From an uncultured Corynebacterium sp. (GTDB lineage Bacteria; Actinomycetota; Actinomycetes; Mycobacteriales; Mycobacteriaceae): 52,034 bases of DNA. The translations under genes were made by a program, and so were the position numbers. Where the stretch lies: assembly GCF_943912665.1 (NCBI RefSeq), contig NZ_CALTVG010000011.1, positions 1-52,034 on the forward strand. The letters run 5' to 3'. The notes beneath the pieces are model-generated. The model was given only the letters and a program-made list of their open reading frames with translations. It had not been told where the DNA came from and made no database searches. Shown piece by piece: positions 25,983-34,503 of the stretch; the first letter of the stretch is position 1; each line of letters begins with the position of its first letter.

Positions 25983-28146
25983 TGCTAGGTAGCGTACCAC
26001 CGAACATTTGACGCTCCAGCTCGTCGCTCAGCATTGCCGCGTACTTGTTCGTCAGGTGTGAGGAATCGCGATACGCCAGCACATTGCCGATGACACCGGG
26101 GCAGCGCTCCGACCCGCACATCGCGTGCGTGAGGTCCATGTGGGTCACGTCCAAACCGGCCAGTACGCCCGGCGCTGGGTTTTCTGCTTGCAGTGAATCC
26201 TCGCGCGCCGTGCCACAATCGAGCAGCGGATCTCCCGGGATGAATCCCCCGGCCGCCACGCAATCGCGCACGTTTAAGGGGCCAGCTGCGTTATGCGGCC
26301 AGGGAACATCGCGCAAGCCCCACACCGGCATGCCAGCGTTGTTGAGGCGCTCGACCACTCCGCGCAGGCCCACTGGGGTCTGCTCCGGGCCCAAACTACC
26401 TGGGGCCGGCTGCGTGGAAATGAGGAAGACCCCGTCCGTGGAGGGATTCTCTTCCATGTGTTTAAGCGCCGCCTCGGTCCAGGTAGCGCACTCGGGGTAG
26501 TCCACGCCATCGGAGCGCTTCGGCTCGCCGCCCGGGAAGCACCCCATCTTCAGCAGCGGGATAATGCGGATTCCTTGGTCCTCGCCCACGATGTCCAGCG
26601 CGGGCAGCATGTGATCGGCATGCGAATTGCCAAACAGGTACATCGTGCGCGGGGAATCCACGTCACCGTAGGCGCACGGCGTGGAGTCCGCATTCTGGTC
26701 GTGCGTCAGGATGGGTTCCTCGTCGTCGAACAAGGCCGTGCAGCCATCGTCGTGTGAGGCCGGGTAGAAGGACTCGATGGGGTTAAGCACATTCGGCACC
26801 GGATCCTGGGGCGAGGCGCTGACCCCGCACAGGAGCGCATCCGGGCCCGGGTAGTCGTTGGTGGCGGTAGCGCTAGCGCTCGGGGTGGACTCCGTCACCG
26901 CCGGGGGCTGTGCCCAGGTAGCCATTCCCACGGTTCCCACCGCCAGCATTGCCACGCCTGCCGACGCCACCAGCTCCTTGCCCATCAGCCGCCCCGGAAC
27001 CCAGGAGCGCTCCGCGGGCTTGGCCTTTTGCCGGGTAGGCGTTTCGACGTAGCGCAGCGTGAGCCACGCCAGCACCAGGGAGACAACGATAACGCCGATG
27101 CCCGCTATGACCCCGCGAGCAGTGCCGGCGGCAGCAAGGATTCCCTTACCGTCGCGGTTGGACTCTCCCCCGCTCAGCAGGTAGGTCACAAGCACCAGCA
27201 GGGGCCAGTGCCACAGGTAGAGGCTATAGGAGATGCGGCCTAAGAACTGGAACGGCGAGGTAGTCAGCACGCGGCCCATGAGCGAGGAGGGGCCGGCGGT
27301 AATGATCAGTGCGGCACCTGCCAGCGGCATGAGGGTGGCCGGGCCCGGGAACTGCTGCGCGCCGTCCATAACCACTCCCGTGGCCACGATGAGGACGAGC
27401 CCGATGAGGCTCCAATCTGTGCGCTTGCGCCCGTCCCCGGCGACCCCCGCCATGCGCTGGGTGCCGGGTTGCATCAGCCACAGCCCTAGCAGTCCGCCGA
27501 GCCCGATCTCCCAGAAGCGGCTCAGCGGCGAGTAGTAGTTCGTGCCCTGGTCAACACCATGCAGGTAGATCGCGTATACAAAACTTGCCGCCGTGGCCAA
27601 GCCGAACATCCAGTGCGCCGCGCGGGGGCCTGCGGCCTCTCCCTTCCCGCGGCCGACGATCCGGAACGCGGCGGCGAAGAGAAAGATGACGATCAGGGAG
27701 CCGATGTAGATTTGCAGCTGGGCCGACATAGACCACAGATGCTGGTAGGTGCTCACGTCTTGGCCGATGGCGGCGTAGTCCTGCCCGGCGGCCGCCAAGG
27801 CCAAATTTTGGATATAGGCCAGGGAGCTCAGCGCCTCGCGGCCCTCCCTGCCCCACCGCGTCGGCGGAAAGACCAGCAGCGCCAGCGCCAGCGTGACAGC
27901 AACTGTCACTACCAGGGCCGGGAAGAGCCGACGCAGCATGCGGATGATTGCCTGGACCGGAGTGAGTCCTCGGGGGTTGAAGGCATTGCGGATCTGCGGT
28001 CCGAAGAAGAAAACACCGCCGATAAGCAGGAAGACATCCACGCCCGCTGAGACCTTGCCAACGAAGACGTGAAAGAGCACGACCAGCGCGATGGCCAAGC
28101 CTCGCAGCCCGTCGATGTCCGTGCGGTAGGTGGATGATTTCGGCAT
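25945..28146 (-). CDS. OafA-type membrane acyltransferase with C-terminal SGNH domain
   Basis: Protein of 733 residues. The N-terminal half (about 1-400) is an acyltransferase-3 membrane domain: it opens with YRTDIDGLRGLAIALVVLFH, where the His is catalytic, and has about ten helices including LGRISYSLYLWHWPLLV. A Ser/Thr-rich linker follows. The extracellular C-terminal half is an SGNH hydrolase-like domain with FGNSHADHMLPAL (nucleophile Ser) and DSSHLTNKYA near the end (catalytic Asp/His). Such fusions O-acylate envelope glycans. The gene overlaps the GT87 gene downstream, suggesting joint modification of one cell-envelope polymer (inference). Confidence 0.87.
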   Translation of the reverse strand: MPKSSTYRTDIDGLRGLAIALVVLFHVFVGKVSAGVDVFLLIGGVFFFGPQIRNAFNPRGLTPVQAIIRMLRRLFPALVVTVAVTLALALLVFPPTRWGREGREALSSLAYIQNLALAAAGQDYAAIGQDVSTYQHLWSMSAQLQIYIGSLIVIFLFAAAFRIVGRGKGEAAGPRAAHWMFGLATAASFVYAIYLHGVDQGTNYYSPLSRFWEIGLGGLLGLWLMQPGTQRMAGVAGDGRKRTDWSLIGLVLIVATGVVMDGAQQFPGPATLMPLAGAALIITAGPSSLMGRVLTTSPFQFLGRISYSLYLWHWPLLVLVTYLLSGGESNRDGKGILAAAGTARGVIAGIGVIVVSLVLAWLTLRYVETPTRQKAKPAERSWVPGRLMGKELVASAGVAMLAVGTVGMATWAQPPAVTESTPSASATATNDYPGPDALLCGVSASPQDPVPNVLNPIESFYPASHDDGCTALFDDEEPILTHDQNADSTPCAYGDVDSPRTMYLFGNSHADHMLPALDIVGEDQGIRIIPLLKMGCFPGGEPKRSDGVDYPECATWTEAALKHMEENPSTDGVFLISTQPAPGSLGPEQTPVGLRGVVERLNNAGMPVWGLRDVPWPHNAAGPLNVRDCVAAGGFIPGDPLLDCGTAREDSLQAENPAPGVLAGLDVTHMDLTHAMCGSERCPGVIGNVLAYRDSSHLTNKYAAMLSDELERQMFGGTLPSNEPVEEPAPAGA

Positions 28147-28213
28147 AGCCCCTAAATCCTAGGACATATGCTCGGAAATTCCTTCATCGGACGCACCTCC
28201 GAAGTGGTGGGTT

Positions 28214-28528
28214 TTAATCCCCGGCCAACTCCTTAAGCGCTGCCAAGTGCCCGTCGAAGGCCGCTTTGCCAGACTCCGTAAGCGCCACCCACACCGAATC
28301 CTTGGCGCGGCTGGTGCCGTACTCGCGGAAGCGCGTGACGTATCCAGCGGATTCGAGGGCGCCCAGCTGCTTGGACAGGGTGGCGTCGGAAAGCTCTGTG
28401 CGGTCACGCAGCACGGCGAACTTCATCTCGCGGTTTACCTCCCCGCCCTGCGTGGCTCCAAACGCAGTGAGCGTGGCACAAATTTTGAAGCGGTTGAGCG
28501 GGTGGATGACCGGATCAAGTTCATTCAT
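28214..28528 (-). CDS. Winged-helix transcriptional regulator
   Basis: DNA-binding protein of 104 residues with a single winged-helix domain of the MarR/PadR-like HTH_34 type. It has HPLNRFKICATLTAFG, the recognition helix in LSDATLSKQLGALESAGYVTRFREY and the wing DSVWVALTESGKAAF. Such short regulators commonly sense envelope or drug stress with a membrane partner. Its ATG overlaps the stop of the membrane-protein gene upstream (ATGA), so the two form an operon and probably a functional pair. Confidence 0.85.
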   Translation of the reverse strand: MNELDPVIHPLNRFKICATLTAFGATQGGEVNREMKFAVLRDRTELSDATLSKQLGALESAGYVTRFREYGTSRAKDSVWVALTESGKAAFDGHLAALKELAGD

Positions 28529-28962
28529 CGCGGCATCCTATCCAGCGCGCCCGTGTGCAGCGTCCAGAAGGCCGCCGCGGCACAGAGGACACCTGCAATG
28601 CACGAGGCTACGAGGTGACCTTCAACGAAGGGCCCGAAGAGCGCCGGTAAGAACAAAAATCCTAAACCTGCGTAGTAGCGCCGCGTAACGCTACGGGAAG
28701 CATGAGGATCCACCTTCTGACGCATCGAATCCCGAACCCCTGTGCGATAAAAGAAAGCTAGCCCCACCAGTAGACCGAGAATAAGCAGAAGCCCACCTAC
28801 AAGGACGAGCGGGTGGACATCAACCTTGATCCACATATAGGCAAACCACGCACCATATGCCCCCGCCACCATCAGGTTCGCCCACACGGGCGGCCGCTTG
28901 GCCGCGGCTTTGTGTTGCCGCTCCTCAAATGCGAGCGCTTCCTGTATATCCTGATTTTGCAC
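28525..28962 (-). CDS. Hypothetical membrane protein, partner of winged-helix regulator
   Basis: Protein of 145 residues. GTG start at 28962 with AAGGAG 9 bases upstream. A charged N-terminal segment (about 1-22) precedes four predicted transmembrane helices in two pairs (WANLMVAGAYGAWFAYMWI, VLVGGLLLILGLLVGLAFFY, then two after a basic loop). The arrangement and the ATGA overlap with the regulator gene fit the common membrane-protein plus HTH pair, where the regulator controls the operon. Function unknown. Confidence 0.78.
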   Translation of the reverse strand: MQNQDIQEALAFEERQHKAAAKRPPVWANLMVAGAYGAWFAYMWIKVDVHPLVLVGGLLLILGLLVGLAFFYRTGVRDSMRQKVDPHASRSVTRRYYAGLGFLFLPALFGPFVEGHLVASCIAGVLCAAAAFWTLHTGALDRMPR

Positions 28963-28998
28963 GACTAAGGCTCCTTTTCCACGGCTCGGATCACCATG

Positions 28999-29040
28999 TT
29001 TTCCTTTGCGGAAACCAACTTACTTTACAAGATGGAAAAC
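28999..29040 (-). promoter_or_regulatory. Possible operator of the 28525-28962 operon
   Basis: Upstream of GTG 28962 lie an inverted repeat GTTTTCC-N5-GGAAACC (about 28998-29016) and another GGAAAAC copy at 29034-29040. Repeated GGAAAAC/GTTTTCC units spaced near helical turns could bind the encoded winged-helix regulator. Only the repeats are seen; the binding is inferred. Confidence 0.35.
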
Positions 29041-29108
29041 AACAAGGCTTGACCTATACCTGCAGGTGTGGGGAGCTATTTAGCGCATGGGAAGCTCTGA
29101 AACGAGGT

Positions 29109-30149
29109 TTAGCTCAGCGGGTTGACCCCTGCGCCAAACCACCAGACGGCAACAAGAGCTGCGATGCCAATGACAACAAAGACCCAGGATGTGGCCAGCG
29201 GGCGGCGAGTCCACGAACGGTTGAAGTCTAGGGAGATAAAGCCCGGGCCGGTAAACTGCAGGGCCACAGCAATAACAAAGAGCACGAGGCCAAGCCAGAC
29301 AGACTCGCCCCAGGCAAACACGTCAAAGCCTGCGCCAGAAGCGTACAGGCCGTGGATAGCCGCGAAGCCAGTGACGATGAGACCAAACATCGCGGCCAGC
29401 GGGGTCACCAGGCCCAGCAGCAAGAAGGCGCCGGCAATCAGCTGGACAGTAGGCACACCGATAGCCAGGGCGGAGGCCATGGTGTAGTCACCAAACTCGT
29501 TCTCCAAACCGGACAGGCCTTCGTTACCGCCGAGCTTGAAGAAGGTCGACGCACCGGCCACCAGCAAGTAGGCGCTCAGCGCCAGGCGCACGAACAGCAG
29601 GCCGAAGTCGATGGTGCCGCGGCGCGCCGGCTGCACCTCAGTGCGGGCAGGCCTACGCTCCTCCGCCTCATCGTCCTCGTCGATCGCCACGGCCGCGGGC
29701 TCCACCTCGGCCGGCTCCGCGCTCGGAAAGGCGGTGGTCTCCAGAGACTCCTTGTCCGCGACGGCGGAAGACTTTGCCGTCGATGGGCTCTCAAAGGCGC
29801 GGGTCTCGGTAGAGTCTGCGGCATCAACACGCTCCGTGGACTCCGTAGACTCCGCGGACCCCACAGTGTCTACCTCCGGCTCTAGGGCGGGCGCCGGTTC
29901 GACCGGCTTCGGCTTAATCACCTTCGGCTCGGCACGGCCAGCACGCTGGAAAAGGCGGCTCTTTTTGGGCTTTTCTTCCACCGCGTCAGCACTGGTGGCA
30001 TCGTCAACGTCCTGGCTGGACACCTTTACGGAGTTGGACGTCTTTTCAGAATTCTTTACAGCATCCTTCGAAGAGGTAGCACTGCCGTCGTAGGTGGGGA
30101 GATCATCGTCAAGGTCGGTGGCTTTGTCGGGCACGTTCTTATCGCTCAT
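29109..30149 (-). CDS. DoxX-family membrane protein with long acidic N-terminal extension
   Basis: Protein of 346 residues. The first 170 or so residues are disordered, rich in Asp, Glu, Ser, Thr and Ala, with one basic patch (KPKKSRLFQRAGRAEPKVIKPKP). The remainder is a DoxX/SURF4-type four-helix membrane domain: FGLLFVRLALSAYLLVAGASTFFKLGG, LIAGAFLLLGLVTPLAAMFGLI, and two C-terminal helices. DoxX proteins are linked to thiol-redox and respiratory membrane complexes in actinobacteria. The gene appears leaderless (TTAAGT-N7-ATG). The next gene upstream is transcribed divergently. Confidence 0.82.
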   Translation of the reverse strand: MSDKNVPDKATDLDDDLPTYDGSATSSKDAVKNSEKTSNSVKVSSQDVDDATSADAVEEKPKKSRLFQRAGRAEPKVIKPKPVEPAPALEPEVDTVGSAESTESTERVDAADSTETRAFESPSTAKSSAVADKESLETTAFPSAEPAEVEPAAVAIDEDDEAEERRPARTEVQPARRGTIDFGLLFVRLALSAYLLVAGASTFFKLGGNEGLSGLENEFGDYTMASALAIGVPTVQLIAGAFLLLGLVTPLAAMFGLIVTGFAAIHGLYASGAGFDVFAWGESVWLGLVLFVIAVALQFTGPGFISLDFNRSWTRRPLATSWVFVVIGIAALVAVWWFGAGVNPLS

Positions 30150-30266
30150 ACCTACAACTTAAGGCAGTTCAGCACCGATTTTGTGCATCCGCATCGGCGC
30201 GGCGAGCCGGAAAGGCGTACCATCACCATTGTTGACACGTATACAAACGGAGGGATGGAGCACGCA

Positions 30267-31334
30267 ATGAGCACACACGACGATGACTGGGCCGGCGACG
30301 CCCACAATGCCTCCGACGACGGAGAGTTTGTCCGCGATACCACCTACATCCAAGATCGCTTCTCCCAGGACGGCAGCACGCAGTGGCCGATGGAGGCAGG
30401 CCGCTACCGGCTGATTGCCGCCCGTGCTTGCCCGTGGGCGCACCGCGCCGTGATCACCCGCCGGCTCATGGGCCTGGAGGACACGATTTCCTTGGGTCTC
30501 GCCGGGCCGACCCACGACGTCCGCTCCTGGCGCTTCGACCTCGACGCTGGCGGCGTGGATCCGGTGCTCGGCATCCCGCGCCTGCAGGAGGCCTACCTCA
30601 ATCGCTTCCCCGACTACTCCCGCGGAATTACGGTGCCCGCTATTGTCGACGTCCCCTCCGCCCAGGTAGTCACGAACGACTACAACCTCTTGGTCCGGGA
30701 CTTCATCACCGAGTGGACGCCCTACCACCGCGACGGCGCCCCCAACCTCTACCCGACCGAACACGCGGCGGAGATCGACGAGGTCAACGATTACCTCTTC
30801 CACGCCATCAACAACGGCGTATACCGCTGCGGCTTCGCCGCATCCCAGGACAGCTACGAGGAAGCCTACGGCGAGCTGTGGGAGGCCCTGGACTGGGTGG
30901 AAGACCGACTAGGACGCCAGCGCTACATGGTGGGCGAACACATCACGAAGACAGACATCCGCCTCTACGCCACGCTCATCCGCTTCGATCCCGTCTACTA
31001 CTCCCACTTCAAGTGCTCCCGGCACAAGACCTCCGAGCTGCCCAATATCCGCGGCTACCTCCAGGAGCTCTTCCAACTCCCCGGCTTCGGGGACACCACG
31101 GACTTCACGGAGATCAAGCAGCACTATTTCATGGTGCACCGCGAGATCAATCCCACCGGCATTGTCCCCGTCGGTCCCGATATGTCCTGGCTGGCCCTAC
31201 CGCACGATCGCGCCCGCTTCGGCGGCTCCCCCTTCGCCGCGGGCACGACGCTGCCGGGCCCCATCCCGGAGGGCGAAGAGGTCAAGAACGTTGTGCCAGC
31301 ATTGAGCGCCCAGCAGCAAGGTCGTCCGCAGTAA
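30267..31334 (+). CDS. Glutathione S-transferase-like (YqjG/Ecm4) reductase
   Basis: Omega-class-like GST protein of 355 residues in the glutathionyl-hydroquinone reductase family. Actinobacteria make mycothiol rather than glutathione, so the thiol partner is probably mycothiol or none. The active-site motif CPWAHR is at residues 55-60; thioredoxin-fold and helical domains follow with TVPAIVDVPSAQVVTNDY, CGFAASQDSYEEAY, the GEHITKTDIRLYATLIRFDPVY stretch and LPNIRGYL. Starts at ATG 30255 or 30267 are possible; 30267 has GGAG 6 bases upstream. The 3' end overlaps convergent lysG by 53 bases. Confidence 0.87.
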   Translation: MSTHDDDWAGDAHNASDDGEFVRDTTYIQDRFSQDGSTQWPMEAGRYRLIAARACPWAHRAVITRRLMGLEDTISLGLAGPTHDVRSWRFDLDAGGVDPVLGIPRLQEAYLNRFPDYSRGITVPAIVDVPSAQVVTNDYNLLVRDFITEWTPYHRDGAPNLYPTEHAAEIDEVNDYLFHAINNGVYRCGFAASQDSYEEAYGELWEALDWVEDRLGRQRYMVGEHITKTDIRLYATLIRFDPVYYSHFKCSRHKTSELPNIRGYLQELFQLPGFGDTTDFTEIKQHYFMVHREINPTGIVPVGPDMSWLALPHDRARFGGSPFAAGTTLPGPIPEGEEVKNVVPALSAQQQGRPQ

Positions 31335-32148
31335 GGCTGGCCAGCACCTCCGATTCCAGGCGCCAGCGCTGCCAGTAGAGGTCGATGTCGAGCGGGAAAT
31401 CGTCGAGAAGCACTAGCTCCCCGGCGTCCAGCAAAGGCTGCGCCTGCAGCCGCGGCACCAGTCCCCAGCCCAGCCCGTAGCGCACCGCGTCCACGTAGGA
31501 CTCCGAGGAGGGGATCTGCGAGACCTTGGCGCGCAGCACCCTAGAGTCGATGAAGCGCTCCCGCATGGCGTCATCCAGAGTGGCGTCTTTGGGGCCAAAG
31601 CCCACAAGCGGCAGCGTTTCCCAGTCCTCGAACTCCGCCGCTAGGTGCGGCGCGGCCACCGCGAAGTAGCGCGTGGTCCCCACATAAGTGGACTCACAGC
31701 CGGAGACCGGAGCGTGCTCGCGGGTCACCGCCCCCAACACGTCGCCGCGGCGCAGCATGGCGAGGGTTCGCGCCTCGTCCTCGACACGGATGCGCAGTGC
31801 CACCTCCCCGCGCTCAGCGGTGGATTTGATCACGGGCTGGAACCACGTGGCCAGCGAATCGGAGTTGACCGCCAGGGTCAGGGGCACGCGGGAGAGCCGC
31901 GCGGTAAGGCGCGCGTCCGCCTCCGCCTGCACCAGCGCCATGCGTCGCGCCGCCTGCGCCACGATCTCCCCAGCCTCAGTCACGGTCACAGGGTTTCCGC
32001 GCCGCAGGAGGATGCGGCCGGTGGACACCTCCAGCGCCTTGATGCGCTGGCTTACCGCGGATGGAGTGATTCCCAACACAGTGGCCGCGGCCTCGAAGGA
32101 GCCCTCATCCACGATGGCCAGCAGAGTTTCAGTATGCAGCGGGTTCAT
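31282..32148 (-). CDS. lysG: LysR-family regulator LysG (ArgP type)
   Basis: Activator of the lysine/arginine exporter LysE, using basic amino acids as coinducers in C. glutamicum. Length 288 residues. The N-terminal winged HTH is typical (LLAIVDEGSFEAAATVLGITPSAVSQRIKALE), followed by the two-lobed effector domain (LAVNSDSLATWF onward). It is divergent from lysE with about 65 bases between, the standard layout for target and regulator. The gene is probably leaderless: TAAAAT lies 6 bases before the ATG. Confidence 0.93.
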   Translation of the reverse strand: MNPLHTETLLAIVDEGSFEAAATVLGITPSAVSQRIKALEVSTGRILLRRGNPVTVTEAGEIVAQAARRMALVQAEADARLTARLSRVPLTLAVNSDSLATWFQPVIKSTAERGEVALRIRVEDEARTLAMLRRGDVLGAVTREHAPVSGCESTYVGTTRYFAVAAPHLAAEFEDWETLPLVGFGPKDATLDDAMRERFIDSRVLRAKVSQIPSSESYVDAVRYGLGWGLVPRLQAQPLLDAGELVLLDDFPLDIDLYWQRWRLESEVLASLTADDLAAGRSMLAQRS

Positions 32149-32218
32149 GAAGCTATTTTAAACCAACTGTAGAATCGTTAACTGGACTTCATAGCGCTGA
32201 AACCGCACACTTGTGGAC
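32149..32218. promoter_or_regulatory. Divergent lysG-lysE control region
   Basis: The 70-base region is AT-richer than its surroundings. It carries TAAAAT 6 bases before lysG and a GTTAAC core within CAACTGTAGAATCGTTAACTGG. A LysR-type T-N11-A element is likely here, but I cannot define its limits. Confidence 0.5.
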
Positions 32219-32881
32219 ATGTCCGTAGTTTCTGTTCTCCTCGCGGGTTTCTCCTTGGGCCTATCCCTCATCATCGCCATTGGCCCCCAGAACGCCTACA
32301 TCATCAAGATGGGCATCAAGCGCGACCACGTCGGCCCCATTCTGCTGGCGTGCCTGCTTTCCGACGTTATCCTGATCAACGCCGGCACCGCCGGCGTCGG
32401 CTTCTTGCTGGAGCGCTTCCCCACCGTACTCGTGGTCATCAAGTATCTGGGCGCGGCCTACCTGCTCTACTTCGGCTTCACGTGCTTCCGCGACGCCTTC
32501 AAGAAGGAACAGGAAGCCCTCGTGGTCCACGAGAAGTCCCCCACGTCGAGCTCCCCCGCCCCCGACGGGACCGTGCTCACCCGCACCAAGTCCCGCACGT
32601 GGGTCAAGCCCGTCCTCACCGCCCTGGCCCTGACCTGGCTCAACCCCTTGGCCTACGTGGACGCACTGGTCATGCTGGGCGGCATTGCCAACCACTACGG
32701 GGACCAGCGCTGGGTCTTCGCCGCCGGCGCCATTGCTGCGAGCGCCGTCTGGTTCCCGGCCCTCGGCTTCGGCGCCTACAAGCTCTCGCGTGTGCTGGCC
32801 AAGCCGACGACGTGGCGCGTGGTCAACGTCGTCATCGGCTGCGTCATGCTCGCACTCACGGCCAACCTGCTGCTGCACTAG
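32219..32881 (+). CDS. lysE: Lysine/arginine exporter LysE
   Basis: Six-helix exporter of 220 residues of the LysE/RhtB superfamily, which pumps out excess L-lysine and L-arginine. The family motif is intact: GFSLGLSLIIAIGPQNAYIIKMGIKR, then LLSDVILINAGTAGVG, a variable cytoplasmic loop, and WVKPVLTALALTWLNPLAYVDALVMLGG. ATG 32219 (MSVVSVLLAG) is preferred over the in-frame GTG 32213. No Shine-Dalgarno is seen, so it may be leaderless. Paired with divergent lysG. Confidence 0.95.
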   Translation: MSVVSVLLAGFSLGLSLIIAIGPQNAYIIKMGIKRDHVGPILLACLLSDVILINAGTAGVGFLLERFPTVLVVIKYLGAAYLLYFGFTCFRDAFKKEQEALVVHEKSPTSSSPAPDGTVLTRTKSRTWVKPVLTALALTWLNPLAYVDALVMLGGIANHYGDQRWVFAAGAIAASAVWFPALGFGAYKLSRVLAKPTTWRVVNVVIGCVMLALTANLLLH

Positions 32882-32906
32882 TCAATGGGGCAACTAGGCA
32901 GCGAGT

Positions 32907-34343
32907 TTAAGAGCGCTTGGTGGTGTCCTGCGTGGCGTCGTCCAGCGGCTCGTCTTCGCTGGGATCACCCACAGCGCCGGTTTCTTCCACCCACGCCTTG
33001 ATTTCTTCGTCGCTGCGGTCCTGCTCCACGGCGTCGCGCTCGGTGTAGTAGGAGTGGTCGTTGCGGTTTTCTTCCCAGTCTTCCTTGTCGAAGTCCACCT
33101 CATCGTCCTCGTGAAGCTCGTCCACGACCTCCGTGACGAGGTCCTCGAAGAGAGCCTTATCGTCCATGTTGGAATCGGCGATCTGCTGGCCAATCTCATC
33201 GTCGTAGCGCTCGGCATCGTAGCTCTCATCCGGGTGCAGCTTGAGGTGCAGCAGCGCACGGATGCGCTCGCGGCGCAGGCCCTCGTCCTTAATCTGACCC
33301 AGGGAGCGCAGCCAGCCCACGACGAGGATGACCACGAGCACAATGCCCATGTAGCCCAGCACCGGGTAGACATACTGCATCAGCGCCTTGAAGCCCGCGA
33401 AGGACACCGCGAAGCCCGCCAGGCAGCCGGCGATAAAGATGATGCGGTACTTGGACTCATTGCCGGAGGACAGGCGCTTGCCCAGAGCGTAGAACATACC
33501 GATAGCGGTGTTAAAGATCATCAGGTAGATGATGACGGCCATGATGAGGCCCAACGTCGGGTGAATACGGTCTACCAGGGTGAGCATCGGAATATCGGAA
33601 TCACCGAGGGACTCAGCGTTCATGAGCAGAGCGAAGCCGGCAATACCCATGAGGATGGCGTACACCGCGCCACCCACGACGCCGCCCCAGCCGGCCTCGC
33701 GCGGGCTGATGTTGTCGCCGCCGATGACCAGGGACATCGACACCGCCAGGATGAGTGCCAGGCCATTGTAGTTCAGCGCGGAGACCAGCCAGTTCGAAAT
33801 AGGAGATTCGATAGCCGCAGAGGCGTCAATGGCAGCGGAGGCGCTCTCCGGCATATGCATCAGCGTGTAGCCGCCCACAAAGAGCACCGCGATGATGATG
33901 GTCGGCGTCAGCATACCGATGACCTGCGAGACCTTATCCACATCCATCATGCCGGTCACCATAACGAGTACTAGCATGAGCAGGGAGCCGACCCACGCCG
34001 GCCAGCCGAACTGCTGCTGCATGTTGGAGCCCGCCCCGGCCAGCATGACAAAGCCGACCGCGAAGAGGGTGAGCACCACCGCCACGTCCAAGATGCGGGA
34101 GATGATGGGGTGGGTGATGTTGCGGAACACCTGGTTGTGCTCGCTGGCATGGAAGTAGCTACCGAGCTGCAGGAACACCGTGCCGGCCAGGGTCATGACC
34201 AAGCCGGCTACGACGATTCCCCAGATGCCGGGAATACCAAAGGACGTAAAGTACTGGACAACTTCCTGCCCGGTGGCGAAACCCGCTCCCACGAGTAGGC
34301 CAATGAAGGACAGGGCAATGCCCACGACGTTTTTTATAGACAC
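32907..34343 (-). CDS. YkvI-like membrane protein (APC-superfamily transporter) with acidic tail
   Basis: Protein of 478 residues with about ten transmembrane helices in the first 340 residues. It opens with NVVGIALSFIGLLVGAGFATGQEVVQYF, where the glycine-rich GAGFATGQE stretch marks the unwound helix 1 of LeuT-fold carriers and is typical of the YkvI group. The last 130 residues are hydrophilic and very acidic, with repeated Asp/Glu and several Tyr. GTG start with AGGAAAAC upstream. Substrate unknown; amino acids or similar solutes by superfamily. It lies downstream of the alcohol dehydrogenase gene, separated by a terminator. Confidence 0.75.
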   Translation of the reverse strand: MSIKNVVGIALSFIGLLVGAGFATGQEVVQYFTSFGIPGIWGIVVAGLVMTLAGTVFLQLGSYFHASEHNQVFRNITHPIISRILDVAVVLTLFAVGFVMLAGAGSNMQQQFGWPAWVGSLLMLVLVMVTGMMDVDKVSQVIGMLTPTIIIAVLFVGGYTLMHMPESASAAIDASAAIESPISNWLVSALNYNGLALILAVSMSLVIGGDNISPREAGWGGVVGGAVYAILMGIAGFALLMNAESLGDSDIPMLTLVDRIHPTLGLIMAVIIYLMIFNTAIGMFYALGKRLSSGNESKYRIIFIAGCLAGFAVSFAGFKALMQYVYPVLGYMGIVLVVILVVGWLRSLGQIKDEGLRRERIRALLHLKLHPDESYDAERYDDEIGQQIADSNMDDKALFEDLVTEVVDELHEDDEVDFDKEDWEENRNDHSYYTERDAVEQDRSDEEIKAWVEETGAVGDPSEDEPLDDATQDTTKRS

Positions 34344-34367
34344 GTTTTCCTACCGATAGTCGTCTGA

Positions 34368-34403
34368 CAGATAAAACGCGCCACGGTGTCGAACCATGGC
34401 GCG
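34368..34403 (-). terminator. Terminator downstream of alcohol dehydrogenase
   Basis: CGCGCCACGGT (34377-34387) and ACCATGGCGCG (34393-34403) form an 11-bp stem with one mismatch and a 5-base loop. On the minus strand it is followed by TTTTATCT. It lies about 100 bases after the dehydrogenase stop and just before the YkvI-like gene. Confidence 0.78.
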
Positions 34404-34503
34404 GTACTTATCTCACGCTACGCTGTTTCACACGGAAAACGCATTGTTCACGGCCGAGAAATTGCCCAGAATCACAGCCGGCCATGAGGGGCATCACTCT
34501 ATC

